Shown: positions 1 to 9,323, counted from the first letter of the stretch. The stretch is 64,000 bases of DNA from Vulgatibacter incomptus (GCF_001263175.1 NZ_CP012332.1:3101501-3165500); one strand, 5' to 3'. Notes: generated by a model from the letters alone, not told the origin. A program made the numbers and translations.

Positions 1-387
1 CAGCGCCCCGACCTCGCGATCCACAAGTTCGCCCGGCTCATGCTCGAGGGACGGCCGATCCCCGTCTACGGCGATGGCTCCACCCGCCGCGACTACAGCT
101 TCGTCGACGACATCGTCGAGGGGATCGTCCGGTCCATCGCGTACGACCGCAGCCCCTACGCCGTGCTCAACCTCGGAAACGATCGAACGATCACCCTCTC
201 CGAGCTGATCGCCCTCCTCGAGGAAACGTTGGGCGTGAAGGCCGCGGTCGAGCGGCACCCCGACCAGCCGGGCGACGTGCCCCAGACCTGGGCGAGCATG
301 GACCTGGCCACCGACGCCTTGGGCGAGCTCCCCAGAACGCCGTTCCCCGAGGGCCTCCGCCGCTTCGCCGACTGGCTCCGCGGCTAA
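1..387 (+). CDS. NAD-dependent epimerase/dehydratase, C-terminal part
   Basis: The reading frame is open from the first base, so the N-terminal Rossmann domain lies outside the window. The visible 128 residues begin with QRPDLAIHKFARL and contain PIPVYGDGSTRRDYSFVDD, the substrate-binding segment of extended short-chain dehydrogenases of the UDP-glucuronate/UDP-glucose 4-epimerase group, then the C-terminal helices. It would interconvert nucleotide sugars for surface polysaccharide. The next genes, kdsB and wecB, are also sugar-nucleotide genes, which supports a cell-envelope role. Exact substrate cannot be fixed because the catalytic YxxxK is off the edge. Confidence 0.85.
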   Translation, partial: QRPDLAIHKFARLMLEGRPIPVYGDGSTRRDYSFVDDIVEGIVRSIAYDRSPYAVLNLGNDRTITLSELIALLEETLGVKAAVERHPDQPGDVPQTWASMDLATDALGELPRTPFPEGLRRFADWLRG

Positions 388-412
388 TCGGCGGACGCTC
401 CCGGAGGGACTG

Positions 413-1129
413 TCAGTAGTAGGCCCGCACCCGCTCGAGATCTTCGGGCGTGTCCACGCCGATCGAGCGCCAGGTGGTGTCGACCACACGGATGGCGTGG
501 CTGTGCTCGAGGACCCGGAGCTGCTCGAGCTTCTCGCTCTGCTCGAGGGGCGTCGGCGAGAGGCGGGTGTAGGCCTGGAGGAAGGACGCCCGGAAGGCGT
601 AGATCCCCACGTGGGCGCGGCCGAGGGTCCCGGGACCGCCGCCGCGGAGGTGGGGGATCGGCGCGCGGGAGAAGTAAAGGGCGTCGCCGCGCAGGTTGCA
701 GACCACCTTCACCACGTTCGGGTTGTCGAGCTCCCCCGGCTCCAGCGGCCGCGCGAGGGTCGCCATCTCCACCGTGGGATCGGAGAAGGCGCCCAGGAGG
801 GCCTCGACGGCGCGGGGCTCCAGGAGCGGCTCGTCGCCCTGAACGTTGACGACCACGTCGAGGTCACCGAGCTGCCTCGCCGCGTGGGCGCAGCGATCGC
901 TGCCGGAGGGGCAGTCGGAAGGGGTCATCGCGACCTCGCCGCCATCGGCCCGGACCGCCGCCGCGATTCGCTCGTCGTCGGTGGCGACCACCGCCCTCTC
1001 GATCCCGCGCACCGCCCGAGCCCTCTCGAGGACCCGCACGATCATGGGCTTTCCGCCGAGGTCCGCCAGGGGCTTCCCCGGCAGGCGCTCGCTGGCGAAG
1101 CGCGCCGGGACGATGATGGCCGTCTTCAT
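413..1129 (-). CDS. kdsB: 3-deoxy-manno-octulosonate cytidylyltransferase
   Basis: This 238-residue protein activates Kdo as CMP-Kdo for lipopolysaccharide core assembly in the cytoplasm. The nucleotide-binding motif PARFASERLPGKPL is at residues 8-21 and the conserved NVQGDEP at 95-101; length matches the family. The open frame continues far upstream of this ATG, but homology to KdsB begins exactly at MKTAIIVPAR, so the ATG at 1129 is chosen although no strong Shine-Dalgarno sequence precedes it. It is divergent from wecB with about 80 bases between them. Presence of kdsB indicates a Kdo-containing outer membrane, so the cell is Gram-negative. Confidence 0.95.
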   Translation of the reverse strand: MKTAIIVPARFASERLPGKPLADLGGKPMIVRVLERARAVRGIERAVVATDDERIAAAVRADGGEVAMTPSDCPSGSDRCAHAARQLGDLDVVVNVQGDEPLLEPRAVEALLGAFSDPTVEMATLARPLEPGELDNPNVVKVVCNLRGDALYFSRAPIPHLRGGGPGTLGRAHVGIYAFRASFLQAYTRLSPTPLEQSEKLEQLRVLEHSHAIRVVDTTWRSIGVDTPEDLERVRAYY

Positions 1130-1210
1130 GGGGCGCGAGCTTTGCCGGAAGGCCGGCGGGATCGCAACCGGTCGATTGCGGGGGCGGCAGGCCGTCCGCA
1201 GCTTGCCCCC

Positions 1211-2296
1211 ATGAAGATCGTCCACGTGGTCGGTGCCCGCCCGAACTTCATGAAGATCGCTCCGATCCTCCAGGCCGTGGCTCGCGCGGGCTTCGCCGAG
1301 CAGAAGCTCGTCCACACCGGCCAGCACTACGACCCGTCGATGTCGGACGTCTTCTTCACGGACCTGGGCATGCCGAGGCCCGACATCTACATGGGCGTCG
1401 GCTCCGGCTCCCACGCCGAACAGACTGCGAAGGTGATGCTCGGCTTCGAGAAGCTCTGCCTCGAGGAGCGGCCGAACCTGGTGGTGGTGGTGGGCGACGT
1501 GAACTCGACCTTCGCCTGTGCGCTGGTGGCGGCGAAGCTGCAGATCCGCTGCGCCCACGTGGAGGCGGGCCTGCGCTCCGGCGACATGCGGATGCCCGAG
1601 GAGGTGAACCGCGTCCTCACCGATCGGATGTGCGAGCTCCTGCTCACGCCCTCCCGCGACGGCGACGAGAACCTGCTGCGCGAAGGGACGCCGCCCGAGC
1701 GGATCCACTTCGTGGGCAACGTGATGATCGACTCCCTCCTCTCGCACCTGCCGAGGGCGAAGGCCCTCGGGATCCCGGAGAAGCTGGACCTCGACCCTGG
1801 AGGCTACGGGGTCCTCACCCTCCACCGTCCGTCCAACGTGGACGACCCTGTCGTCCTCGGCGGTCTCCTCGGCGCAGTCGAGGAGCTCCAGCGGCGGATC
1901 CCGATCGTCTTCCCCGTACACCCGCGCACGCGAAAGCAGCTCGAGACCTTCGGCTTCGGGCCGCGAATGGCGGCCATGCCGGGGCTTCGCCTTTGCGAGC
2001 CTTTTGGTTACCTCGAGTTCCTGGGCCTAACCTCCCAGGCCCGCCTCGTCCTCACCGACTCCGGGGGCCTGCAGGAGGAGACCACCGCCGTCGGGATCCC
2101 CTGCCTCACCCTGCGCGAGAACACCGAGCGCCCGGTGACCGTGACCGAGGGGACCAACACCGTCGTGGGCCTCGACCCCGCCCGCATCGCCGCGGAGGCC
2201 AACGGCATCCTGGACGGCGGCGGGAAGCACGGCCGGATCCCTGCGCTCTGGGACGGCAAGTCCAGCGAGCGAATCGCGGCCTTGTTCCGGCGCTGA
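1211..2296 (+). CDS. wecB: UDP-N-acetylglucosamine 2-epimerase (non-hydrolysing)
   Basis: A 361-residue enzyme expected to convert UDP-GlcNAc to UDP-ManNAc for surface polysaccharide. GARPNFMKIAP (residues 8-18), GDVNST (95-100), HVEAGLRS (116-123) and PEEVNR (from 129) are signature segments of the GT-B-fold epimerase, including the acidic residues of the active site. A long in-frame extension upstream is not conserved, so the ATG at 1211 is used. The 268 bases after the stop hold the leader of the next gene; no clear hairpin terminator was seen directly behind wecB. Confidence 0.95.
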   Translation: MKIVHVVGARPNFMKIAPILQAVARAGFAEQKLVHTGQHYDPSMSDVFFTDLGMPRPDIYMGVGSGSHAEQTAKVMLGFEKLCLEERPNLVVVVGDVNSTFACALVAAKLQIRCAHVEAGLRSGDMRMPEEVNRVLTDRMCELLLTPSRDGDENLLREGTPPERIHFVGNVMIDSLLSHLPRAKALGIPEKLDLDPGGYGVLTLHRPSNVDDPVVLGGLLGAVEELQRRIPIVFPVHPRTRKQLETFGFGPRMAAMPGLRLCEPFGYLEFLGLTSQARLVLTDSGGLQEETTAVGIPCLTLRENTERPVTVTEGTNTVVGLDPARIAAEANGILDGGGKHGRIPALWDGKSSERIAALFRR

Positions 2297-2375
2297 GAGA
2301 CTCCCTCGCCTGACGAAAGCGTCCCTCGGCCCAGCCGCCTGATCAACGCGCTGGTCCGGCCGCGCTCGATTATGT

Positions 2376-2564
2376 GTGCCAATTTTCTAGCGCGGCTCGT
2401 CTCGCCTGTTTGATTGAAGACACACTTCCGCCAGCGGAATGACAAACCATTTCATGCGCTTTCGGACCGCGCGGGGAATTTAGGACAGATTGCGTCTTCA
2501 AGACTTTTGACCGTCCCCTCTTGCCTCCGTTACGAAGGAGGTCTTCACCAGCAAGGAGGAGACG
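2376..2564 (+). repeat. Duplicated 5-prime leader, copy 1
   Basis: About 190 bases upstream of the first CxxCH lipoprotein align with 4341-4528 upstream of the second. Shared blocks include GTGCCAA, GCGCGGCTCGTCTC, an ACACA/CCGCCA/GAATG block, GGACAGA followed by CGTCTTC, and the identical GAAGGAGGTCTTCACC about 30 bases before the ATG. Conservation of non-coding DNA between paralogs suggests that promoter and leader were duplicated with the gene. A perfect Shine-Dalgarno-like AAGGAGGT lies too far from the ATG to be the direct ribosome site, while a second GGAGG lies closer. Confidence 0.75.
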
Positions 2565-4238
2565 ATGCCCCGGTTCATTCGGCTGTGTCTGACGTTGTCT
2601 TTCGTTGCAAGCACCCTCAACGGATGTGGCAGCGAGGTGGGGAGCCCTGCGGGATCCGAGCCGCTCGGATCGTCGATCAGCGGTCTCACGATCCTGAACG
2701 ACCACTCTCTCGCCGTGACGGACAAGGAGATCCTCGTCCCGTTCACCCTCGAGCGGGTTCTCCAACAGGTGATCAACCAGAGCGGTGCCGCTACGACGCC
2801 CCTGAAGCTCTTCCGCCAGTGGTGGGCGGACGAGACCGAGGCGGGAGCCGGCCGGCCTTCGCCCGCCCACTGCGACGACCAGATGCTCGGGTGGCAGGCG
2901 GGCTTCAACGACTACCCGTGGGACTGCCCGAGGCCGGAGGGGACGATCGAGTCCGTCAGCAATCCCTTCGTGAACTACCCCAACGACGACGCCAACTACA
3001 TCCCGATCGGCCTCTTCAACCGCTTCGACCTCGCGCCCATCAACGGCTCCCATTGCGGCGAGTACCGCATCGTCTTCGCGCGGAACTCCGGGAGGCGGAC
3101 GCTGGAGATCGAGACCGAGCGAGGCGAGCCGGCGTACGGGGAAGGTGAGCGGAACCTCCTCATCTTCGAAGCGATCCTCCCGAACCCCAGGCCCAACCGG
3201 GGACTCGACGGCTGCCGCGACGTGGTCAAGTTCTGGGCCGAGCTCTCCGACCAGCCGGATGTCATGGTCCGCCAGGAAATGCTCTTCAAGTTCTACTTCT
3301 ATGGGATCGACGGCTTCGAGCCGGTGGTCCACAAGAACCACTACGGCGCCGCGCTCGGCGCCGATGGCTATGGTTGCTCGACCGGGCAGATCCGCACCAA
3401 CCAGTTCATGCGCTCCCGAAACTGGGACCTCCGCGAGTTCAAGCTGGTGAATGACTGCCGGTGTGGCGAGCGATGCGTGCTCTCGATCATGCCGATGACC
3501 GTGAAGGGCAACCCCTACGGCGAGCTCTTCGGCACGTCTCATCCCAACGGGCCGGGCCTGCAGAACGACTTCGTCGCGACCGCCGTCAACTCGCTTACCA
3601 ACTCCTGGAACGTGAACGAGTTCTCGTACACGGTGGACGACCGCTACGACTCGGGCTCCAGCCCCGTGGACAGCCGAAACGAGTACGTCGCGCAGTCGTC
3701 CTGGAACTGGCCCTTCAAGAACGACATCAAGGGCCAGCTCTACAGCCTCGGTCGCTACGATTCCGTGTGGATGAACCCCGATCACGTCCTCGCCCGAGCC
3801 ACCGCCCTCTCCTGCGCCGGCTGCCACAACCTGAGCAACAATGCCGACATGGGCAACGGCGTCATCTGGCCGGAATCCCTGGGCTTCACCCATGTGGAGG
3901 AGAGGATCGGCGCCGGCGGGAAGTACCGAATCTCCAAAGCGCTCGAGGACTATTTCCTGCCCTTCCGGGCGAGGATCATGGAGGACTTCCTGAACAATGG
4001 CGCGGGCGCCCGCGGGAGCGGCGAGAAGTGCGAGTTCCGCCTCCCGCCCGAGATCAGCGTTGAGCAGTGCTGGGAGGACGAGCGCCGGGCAGAGGAGCAG
4101 GCCGGCGGGCAGGGAGGAGATTCGGGAGGAGGAAAGGATGGCGAGCGGACCGTGGTGCGCCTGTCGAAATTCTCGGTGTCTTCAATCCGCCTCCTCGAGC
4201 CGTACGTTGGACCGCGTTTCGTGAACCACGTCCACTGA
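2565..4238 (+). CDS. Secreted CxxCH (possible haem c) lipoprotein, copy 1
   Basis: A 557-residue exported protein of unknown function. The N-terminus is a lipoprotein signal ending in LNGC around residue 21. One CAGCH motif (about residue 422) matches the c-type haem attachment sequence CxxCH. Several other conserved Cys lie in HCDDQ, HCGEY, DGCRDV and CRCGERC. The C-terminal tail is charged. It begins behind a strong ribosome site (AAGGAGGAGACG-ATG). The next gene is a close full-length paralog. I know no named family; similar uncharacterised proteins seem typical of Myxococcota, which is recollection rather than a search. Electron transfer or a structural disulfide role are both possible. 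Confidence 0.85.
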   Translation: MPRFIRLCLTLSFVASTLNGCGSEVGSPAGSEPLGSSISGLTILNDHSLAVTDKEILVPFTLERVLQQVINQSGAATTPLKLFRQWWADETEAGAGRPSPAHCDDQMLGWQAGFNDYPWDCPRPEGTIESVSNPFVNYPNDDANYIPIGLFNRFDLAPINGSHCGEYRIVFARNSGRRTLEIETERGEPAYGEGERNLLIFEAILPNPRPNRGLDGCRDVVKFWAELSDQPDVMVRQEMLFKFYFYGIDGFEPVVHKNHYGAALGADGYGCSTGQIRTNQFMRSRNWDLREFKLVNDCRCGERCVLSIMPMTVKGNPYGELFGTSHPNGPGLQNDFVATAVNSLTNSWNVNEFSYTVDDRYDSGSSPVDSRNEYVAQSSWNWPFKNDIKGQLYSLGRYDSVWMNPDHVLARATALSCAGCHNLSNNADMGNGVIWPESLGFTHVEERIGAGGKYRISKALEDYFLPFRARIMEDFLNNGAGARGSGEKCEFRLPPEISVEQCWEDERRAEEQAGGQGGDSGGGKDGERTVVRLSKFSVSSIRLLEPYVGPRFVNHVH

Positions 4239-4266
4239 TCCGCGCCTGAAGAGCGAACCGGAATCG

Positions 4267-4314
4267 GGCCCGGCCGCCGCGAGAGACGTTTCCGCGGCGG
4301 TCGGGCCTTTTTTT
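4267..4314 (+). terminator. Rho-independent terminator of CxxCH copy 1
   Basis: A 15-bp stem (GGCCCGGCCGCCGCG with one mismatch to its partner), an 11-base loop and a run of seven T directly follow the gene. The same stem sequence recurs behind the second copy, so the terminator was duplicated too. Confidence 0.92.
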
Positions 4315-4340
4315 GGAAGGCCGAGCGCGCTCGAACACCC

Positions 4341-4528
4341 GTGCCAACTTGCTGGCGCGGCTCGTCTCTCGTGTTCAATGGGAAACACAATCCCGCCAAC
4401 AGAATGCTAAAATATTTCACGCACTTGCAGAAATATGGAGATTTTTGGACAGACTTCGTCTTCCCGGTTTTTGCCCCGTCCCCCTGCCCTCGGTTAGGAA
4501 GGAGGTCTTCACCAACCCGGAGGTAACG
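4341..4528 (+). repeat. Duplicated 5-prime leader, copy 2
   Basis: This is the partner of the leader at 2376-2564. The core GAAGGAGGTCTTCACC is unchanged, and a CGGAGG ribosome site lies just before the ATG at 4529. It is more AT-rich than the flanking genes, as expected for a promoter region. Confidence 0.75.
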
Positions 4529-6168
4529 ATGGAGCGATTCGTTCGGCTGTGTCTGACGTTGTCTTTCATTGCAACGGGTCTCTATGGATGTGGAAGCGCG
4601 GGGGGAGCCCTGCTGGCTCCGAGGCGGTCGGCTCCACGAGCAGCGGTCTCACGATCCTCAACGACCATTCTCTCGCGGTCACGGACGCCAAAATCCTCGA
4701 GCCGTTCACGCTCGAGCGGGTCCTCAAGCAGGTGATCAACCAGAGCGGAGCGGCGACGAGCCCCCTGCGCCTCTTCCGGCAGTGGTGGGCGGACGAGACC
4801 GAGGTGGCGGCCGGCAGGTTGTCGCCGGCGCACTGCGACGATCAGATGGCGGGAGGGCAGCCCAGCTTCAACGATTACCCCTGGGAGTGTCCGAGGCCCG
4901 AGGGGACGATCGAGTCCCTCAGCAACCCTTTCGTGAACTATCCTCGCGACGACGCGAACTACATCCCGATCGGGCTCTTCAACCGCTTCGATCTCGCGCC
5001 CCTGAACGGAGCGCACTGCGGCGAGTACCGCATCGTCTTCGCGCGACAGTCCGGAGAGAGGACGCTCCGGATGGAAGAAGAGCGGGGAGGCGAGCCGGCT
5101 TACGGCGAAGGTGAGCGGAACCTGCTCATCTTCGAGGCCATCCTCCCGAACCCCGAGCCGGGCGCAGGGCTGGATGGTTGCCGCCGGGTGGTCGAGTTCT
5201 GGGCCGGGCTCTCTGGCGAACCGGACATGGGGATTCGGCGCGACCTGCTCGAGAAGTTCTACTTCGACGGGATCGATGGATTCGAGCCCGTGGTCCACGT
5301 GAACCACTACGGAGCCGCCCTCGGCGCCGAAGGCTACGGATGCTCGACCGGGCAGATCCGCACCAACCAGTTCATGCACACCAGGAGCTGGGAGCTCCGG
5401 GAGTTCAAGCTGGTGAAGGACTGCCGTTGCGGAGAGAGGTGCGTGCTCTCCATCGTCCCGATCACGACGAAGACCAACCCCTATGGCGAGCTCTTCGGAA
5501 TGGGCACCCATCCCAATGGGACAAGCCTTCAGGGCGACTTCCTGGCGAGCGCCGTGGCCTCGCTGACCGACTCCTGGGACGTGAACGAGTTCACGTACAG
5601 CGTGAATGACAAGTTCAACTCGGGTTCCAGCCCCGCGGACAATCGAAACGACTACTTCGACCGGGCGTTCGGGAACTCGCCCTTCCGCAAGAAGATCGAC
5701 AAGCAGCTCCAGCTCATCGGTCGCTACGACCCGGTGAACATGAACAACCGGCACGTGCTCAACCGTGCCACTTCGGTCTCCTGCGCCGGCTGCCACAACC
5801 TGAACAACACGGGCGCCCAGTCCGACATGGGCAACGGCATCGCCTGGCCCGAGTCCCTGGGCTTCACCCACGTGGAGGAGAGGCTCGATTCGAACGGGAA
5901 ATACCGAATCTCCGTTGCGCTCGAGAAGTATTTCCTGCCCTTCCGGGCGAAGATCATGGACGACTTCCTGAATGGATGGAACGGAAGGGGGACCGACGCC
6001 AAGTGCGAGTTCCGGCTCCCGCAGGAGATCGACGTCGAGCAGTGCAGGCGGGACGAGGCCGAGGCCCGCGAGCGTGGGCAGGAGGAGCGGAAGTCGAGGT
6101 TCCCGGTTTGGGCACTCCGCTTCCTCGAGCAGGATGTCGGAAAGCGCTTCGTGAACCGCGTTCACTGA
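4529..6168 (+). CDS. Secreted CxxCH lipoprotein, copy 2, with frameshift
   Basis: Paralog of the preceding gene over its whole length, again with a single CAGCH motif (5785-5799 region) and the same Cys-bearing blocks. The lipoprotein signal (MERFVRLCLTLSF, LYGC lipobox) is encoded from ATG 4529 behind a good ribosome site, but it is in a different frame from the mature domain. The shift lies in a run of six G at 4600-4605, where copy 1 aligns with one more base. Without correction, the only in-frame ATG is 4549, which has no ribosome site and would give a 539-residue protein lacking an export signal. Explanations are a base-calling error, a real mutation, or slippage-dependent expression. 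Confidence 0.8.
4600..4605 (+). other. Poly-G tract at the frameshift
   Basis: Six consecutive G between the signal peptide and mature domain of copy 2. Seven would join the two parts into one lipoprotein reading frame like copy 1. Confidence 0.8.
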
Positions 6169-6196
6169 TTCGCGCCAGAAGCGCAAGCAAGTATCC

Positions 6197-6246
6197 GGGC
6201 CCGGCCGCCGCAGAGTCGCTTCTGCGGCGGCCGGGCCCCACTTTTC
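6197..6246 (+). terminator. Terminator of CxxCH copy 2
   Basis: A perfect 17-bp stem (GGGCCCGGCCGCCGCAG and its complement, 6197-6213 and 6222-6238) with an 8-base loop, followed by CACTTTTC. It is closely related to the terminator of copy 1 and lies between convergent genes. Confidence 0.85.
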
Positions 6247-6262
6247 ACTGTTGCGTAGCCCG

Positions 6263-7822
6263 TCAGCCCCGCAGGGCGGACTTGAGGACCTTGCCCCGAT
6301 CGCTCTTGGGCAAGCTGTCGCGGAAGACCACCTGCCGCGGATACTTCCACGGCTGCAGCCGCGCCTTGGCGAGGGCCTGCAGCTCGCTGGCGAGGGCGTC
6401 GCCTGGCGCGTGGCCCGCGGCGGGGACCACGAAGGCCCTGGGCTTCTCGAGGCCCTCCTCGTCCACGTAGCCGACCACGGCGACCTCCTGCACGGCCGGA
6501 TGGGCGAGGAGGACGTTCTCCACCTCGATCGGGGCGAGGAAGCGGCCGCCGACCTTGAGCAGATCGTCGGTGCGGCCGCCGTACCAGAAACGCCCCTCCG
6601 CATCGCGGCGGAACTTGTCGGCGGAGACGAACCACTCGCCCCGGAAGACCTTCCGCGATGCTTCGGTGCGCATGAAATAGCCAAGGCCCATGGAGACGCC
6701 GCGGATCCAGAGGGAGCCGAGCTCGCCGTCGGGGAGATCCCGCCCGTCGTCGTCGCGGATCCGCGCCTCGTAGCCCTCGACCACCTTGCCCAGGGAGCCG
6801 ACCTCCACGTCGCCGGGCCGGTTGGAGATGTAGACGTGGAAGAGCTCCGCCGAGCCGATCCCGTCCAGGACCTCGTGGCCGAACTTCTCCCTGTACCGGC
6901 GGTAGAGCTCGGGCGGGAGCGCCTCGCCCGCGCTGGTGGTGATCCGCAGCCGCGACCAGTCGTAGCGATTCGGCTCGTGCTCCAGGTGGACCATCGCGTT
7001 CAGCATCGTGGGCACGCTGCAGAGCACGGTGGCCTTGCGTCGATCGATCTCCTCGAGCACGCGCTCGGCGGTGCTCCTCTCGGAGAAGAGCGCGACCGTC
7101 GCGCCCACGCGGAACGGAAAGAGGAGATTGGTGCCCAGGGCGTAGCCGAAGAAGAGCTTGGGGACGCCCACGGTGACGTCTTCCGGGCCGAGCCCGAGGA
7201 CGGGGAGCCCGTAGGTGTGGGTGTTGTAGAGGAAATCCACGTGTCGGTGGACCACCGCCTTGGGAAAGCCGGTGGAGCCGCCAGTGTAGAGCATCACGCC
7301 CACGTCCTCGGCGACGGTCTCGGCGGGGGTGTGATCGGCAGAGAGCTTCGGCGCCTCGTCCTCCCAGCGGACCGACCGCGGCGGCAGCGGCAGGCGCGGC
7401 TCGCCCCGGCAGAAGACGGCCGCCTCGAGCCACTTCGCGTCGGCGAGTCGCAGGGCGCCGCCCGCGAGGCGCTCCTCGGCGACGAGGATCCTCGAGCGCG
7501 TGTAATCCAGGTAGTAGGCGAGCTCCTCGGGCTTGCAGTCCGGACTCACCGCCGACACCACGGCGCCCATTCGCACCGCGGCGAACCAGAACCAGACGAA
7601 CTCCGGATGGTCGGAGAGCATGAGCAGGACGCGCTGCTCGCGCTGGAGGCCGAGGGACTCTAGAAGGTTCGCCGCCTTGCAGACGTGCTCGAGGACTTCG
7701 CGGTACGTGTAGCGCTCGTCGCGGTAGAGGAGCGCGGTGCGCTCGCCCCTCCCCTCCCGGACGTTCTTGTCGACGTACTCGACGCAGAGGTTGAGCGCTT
7801 CGGGAAACTCCACGGAATCCAT
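6263..7822 (-). CDS. Benzoate-CoA ligase family acyl-CoA synthetase
   Basis: A 519-residue ATP-dependent acid-CoA ligase of the ANL superfamily. The P-loop reads YTGGSTGFPK, followed by the GIGSAELFHVYISN region, the hinge segment GGRTDDLLKVGG and the C-terminal lysine motif SDRGKVLK. The SAE/FHVYISN block resembles benzoate and aminobenzoate CoA ligases rather than long-chain fatty acid ligases. It would trap an aromatic acid as its CoA thioester in the cytoplasm. Start is the ATG at 7822 behind GGAGGAG; the longer open frame upstream is not family sequence. An acyl-CoA dehydrogenase lies immediately upstream on the same strand, and a dispersed 28-nt repeat sits in the gap. Substrate is inferred, not shown. 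Confidence 0.88.
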   Translation of the reverse strand: MDSVEFPEALNLCVEYVDKNVREGRGERTALLYRDERYTYREVLEHVCKAANLLESLGLQREQRVLLMLSDHPEFVWFWFAAVRMGAVVSAVSPDCKPEELAYYLDYTRSRILVAEERLAGGALRLADAKWLEAAVFCRGEPRLPLPPRSVRWEDEAPKLSADHTPAETVAEDVGVMLYTGGSTGFPKAVVHRHVDFLYNTHTYGLPVLGLGPEDVTVGVPKLFFGYALGTNLLFPFRVGATVALFSERSTAERVLEEIDRRKATVLCSVPTMLNAMVHLEHEPNRYDWSRLRITTSAGEALPPELYRRYREKFGHEVLDGIGSAELFHVYISNRPGDVEVGSLGKVVEGYEARIRDDDGRDLPDGELGSLWIRGVSMGLGYFMRTEASRKVFRGEWFVSADKFRRDAEGRFWYGGRTDDLLKVGGRFLAPIEVENVLLAHPAVQEVAVVGYVDEEGLEKPRAFVVPAAGHAPGDALASELQALAKARLQPWKYPRQVVFRDSLPKSDRGKVLKSALRG

Positions 7823-7850
7823 CGCTCCTCCGTTCTCGGAAACACTCTTT

Positions 7851-7878
7851 TTTTCGTCTGCTCCGCCTTCGGCTCCGC
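7851..7878 (-). repeat. Dispersed 28-nt intergenic repeat, copy A
   Basis: On the minus strand this reads GCGGAGCCGAAGGCGGAGCA, then GACGAAAA. It differs by one base from identical copies at 30079-30106 and 54765-54792. It ends 28 bases before the CoA ligase start. Confidence 0.85.
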
Positions 7879-7932
7879 CGCTCCCGCCGCCCCCGGATGG
7901 ACGCGCCATCGCGCCCGCGCCACGCCTGTCGC

Positions 7933-9075
7933 CTACTCTTCCTTCAGCCGCTCCCTGGCGATCACGACCTTCTGCACCTCGGAGGCGCCCTCGTAGATCC
8001 GCAGCGCGCGGATCTCCCGGTAGAGCCGCTCCACCGCCGTGCCGCGGATCACGCCGAGGCCGCCGTGGAGCTGCAGGCTGCGATCGATGATCCGCTGCGC
8101 GTTCTCGGTGGCGACGAGCTTCGCCAGCGCCGCCTCCCGCGTGATCCGCGCGGCGCCGCGATCCTTGGTCCACGCCGCCTGGTAGACGAGGAGCCGCGCC
8201 GCCTCGAGCTCCGCCTCGTTGTCCGCCAGGAGGAACTGCACGCCCTGGAGGCCGGCGAGAGGCCCGCCGAACTGCTTGCGGCTGCGCACGTGGCGCACCG
8301 CTTCGTCCTGCGCCCGCTGCGCCATCCCCAGCGCGGCGGCGCCCACCGTCGAGCGGAAGAGATCCAGGGTGGCGAGGGCGAGCTTGAAGCCGCTGCCCTC
8401 CTCGCCGAGGAGGGCCTCCTTCGGGAGCCTCGCGTCCTCGAAGATCACCTCGCCCAGCGGGTGCGGCGCCATGGTGTCCTGGGGGACCACGCGGACACCA
8501 GGCGTGCCCGCCTCCACCAGGAAGGCGGACACGCCCCTGGATCCCTCGCCGGTGCGGGCGAAGAGGGTCATCGCCCCGAAGATCGTGGCGTTGGAGATGA
8601 AGCGCTTCTGCCCGGAGATCACCCACTCGTCGCCGACGCGGCGCGCGCTGCACGAGAGGGCGCCCGCGTCGGAGCCGGCCTCAGGCTCGGTGAGGGCGAA
8701 GGCCGTGACGGTCTCGCCGCGGGCGACACCAGGGAGGATCCGCGCCTTCTGCTCCTCGCTCCCCGCGAGCGCGATCGGGTGGCTGCCCAGGCCCTGCATG
8801 GCGAACGCGAAGTCCGCGAGGCCCATCCTCCACGCGAGCTGTTCACGGATGGTGCAGATCGATCGCACATCGATCGACTCGTGCACGCCTCCGTACGCAG
8901 CGGGCACTGCGAAGCGGGTGAGGCCCGCGTCGCCCAGCCTGCGGAGGATCTCGCGGAAGAGGTCGTCCACCCCATCTTCCCTGTGCTCGATCGGAGCGAG
9001 GTGCTCGTCGCCGATGGCCCTGGCTCGGAGGGCCAGCTCGTGATGCCTCTCCTCGAGGAATGGCGTCTCTCGCAC
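7933..9075 (-). CDS. Acyl-CoA dehydrogenase
   Basis: A 380-residue flavoenzyme that would oxidise an acyl-CoA to the 2-enoyl-CoA, passing electrons to ETF. The FAD/acyl-binding block [11 protein letters not shown] and the C-terminal [14 protein letters not shown], which carries the usual catalytic Glu, are present, and length fits the family. Two starts are possible: an ATG at 9111 without a ribosome site and a GTG at 9075 preceded by GAGGAGCG; the latter is used. It lies upstream of the CoA ligase on the same strand, 110 bases apart, and probably shares its transcript. Beyond it begins the oppositely oriented AbiE module. Confidence 0.92.
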   Translation of the reverse strand: MRETPFLEERHHELALRARAIGDEHLAPIEHREDGVDDLFREILRRLGDAGLTRFAVPAAYGGVHESIDVRSICTIREQLAWRMGLADFAFAMQGLGSHPIALAGSEEQKARILPGVARGETVTAFALTEPEAGSDAGALSCSARRVGDEWVISGQKRFISNATIFGAMTLFARTGEGSRGVSAFLVEAGTPGVRVVPQDTMAPHPLGEVIFEDARLPKEALLGEEGSGFKLALATLDLFRSTVGAAALGMAQRAQDEAVRHVRSRKQFGGPLAGLQGVQFLLADNEAELEAARLLVYQAAWTKDRGAARITREAALAKLVATENAQRIIDRSLQLHGGLGVIRGTAVERLYREIRALRIYEGASEVQKVVIARERLKEE

Positions 9076-9214
9076 TCTTCGCTCCTCTCGCGAGGCCGGG
9101 GCCGGGCCCATCGGCGCTCGCGTCGCGGCAGGGGAGACGCGATCCTACTTCGCCCCCCCGCCAATCGCGCAAGTGCGTTCAGAGTTGCCCAGGCGAAGCT
9201 GTGGAAGTGGCAAC

Positions 9215-9242
9215 TTGCACAAGATAACGAACTGCGTAATCT
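9215..9242 (+). promoter_or_regulatory. Candidate sigma-70 promoter of abiE
   Basis: TTGCAC at 9215-9220 and TAATCT at 9237-9242 are separated by 16 bases in a locally AT-rich stretch, about 80 bases before the antitoxin start. AbiE operons are usually autoregulated by AbiEi binding repeats in this region. I see no clean inverted repeat here. Confidence 0.45.
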
Positions 9243-9323
9243 TCCGCATGTAGCGGCTTCACGGGTCTGGAGCCGCCGAAAGCAACGCTGCGTGGTACTT
9301 TTTGCGCTCAGGAACTATCGGTC

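Noticed and set aside
497-1211. Long plus-strand reading frame leading into wecB and overlapping kdsB
   Set aside because: It is a GC-rich shadow of kdsB; wecB homology begins only at ATG 1211.
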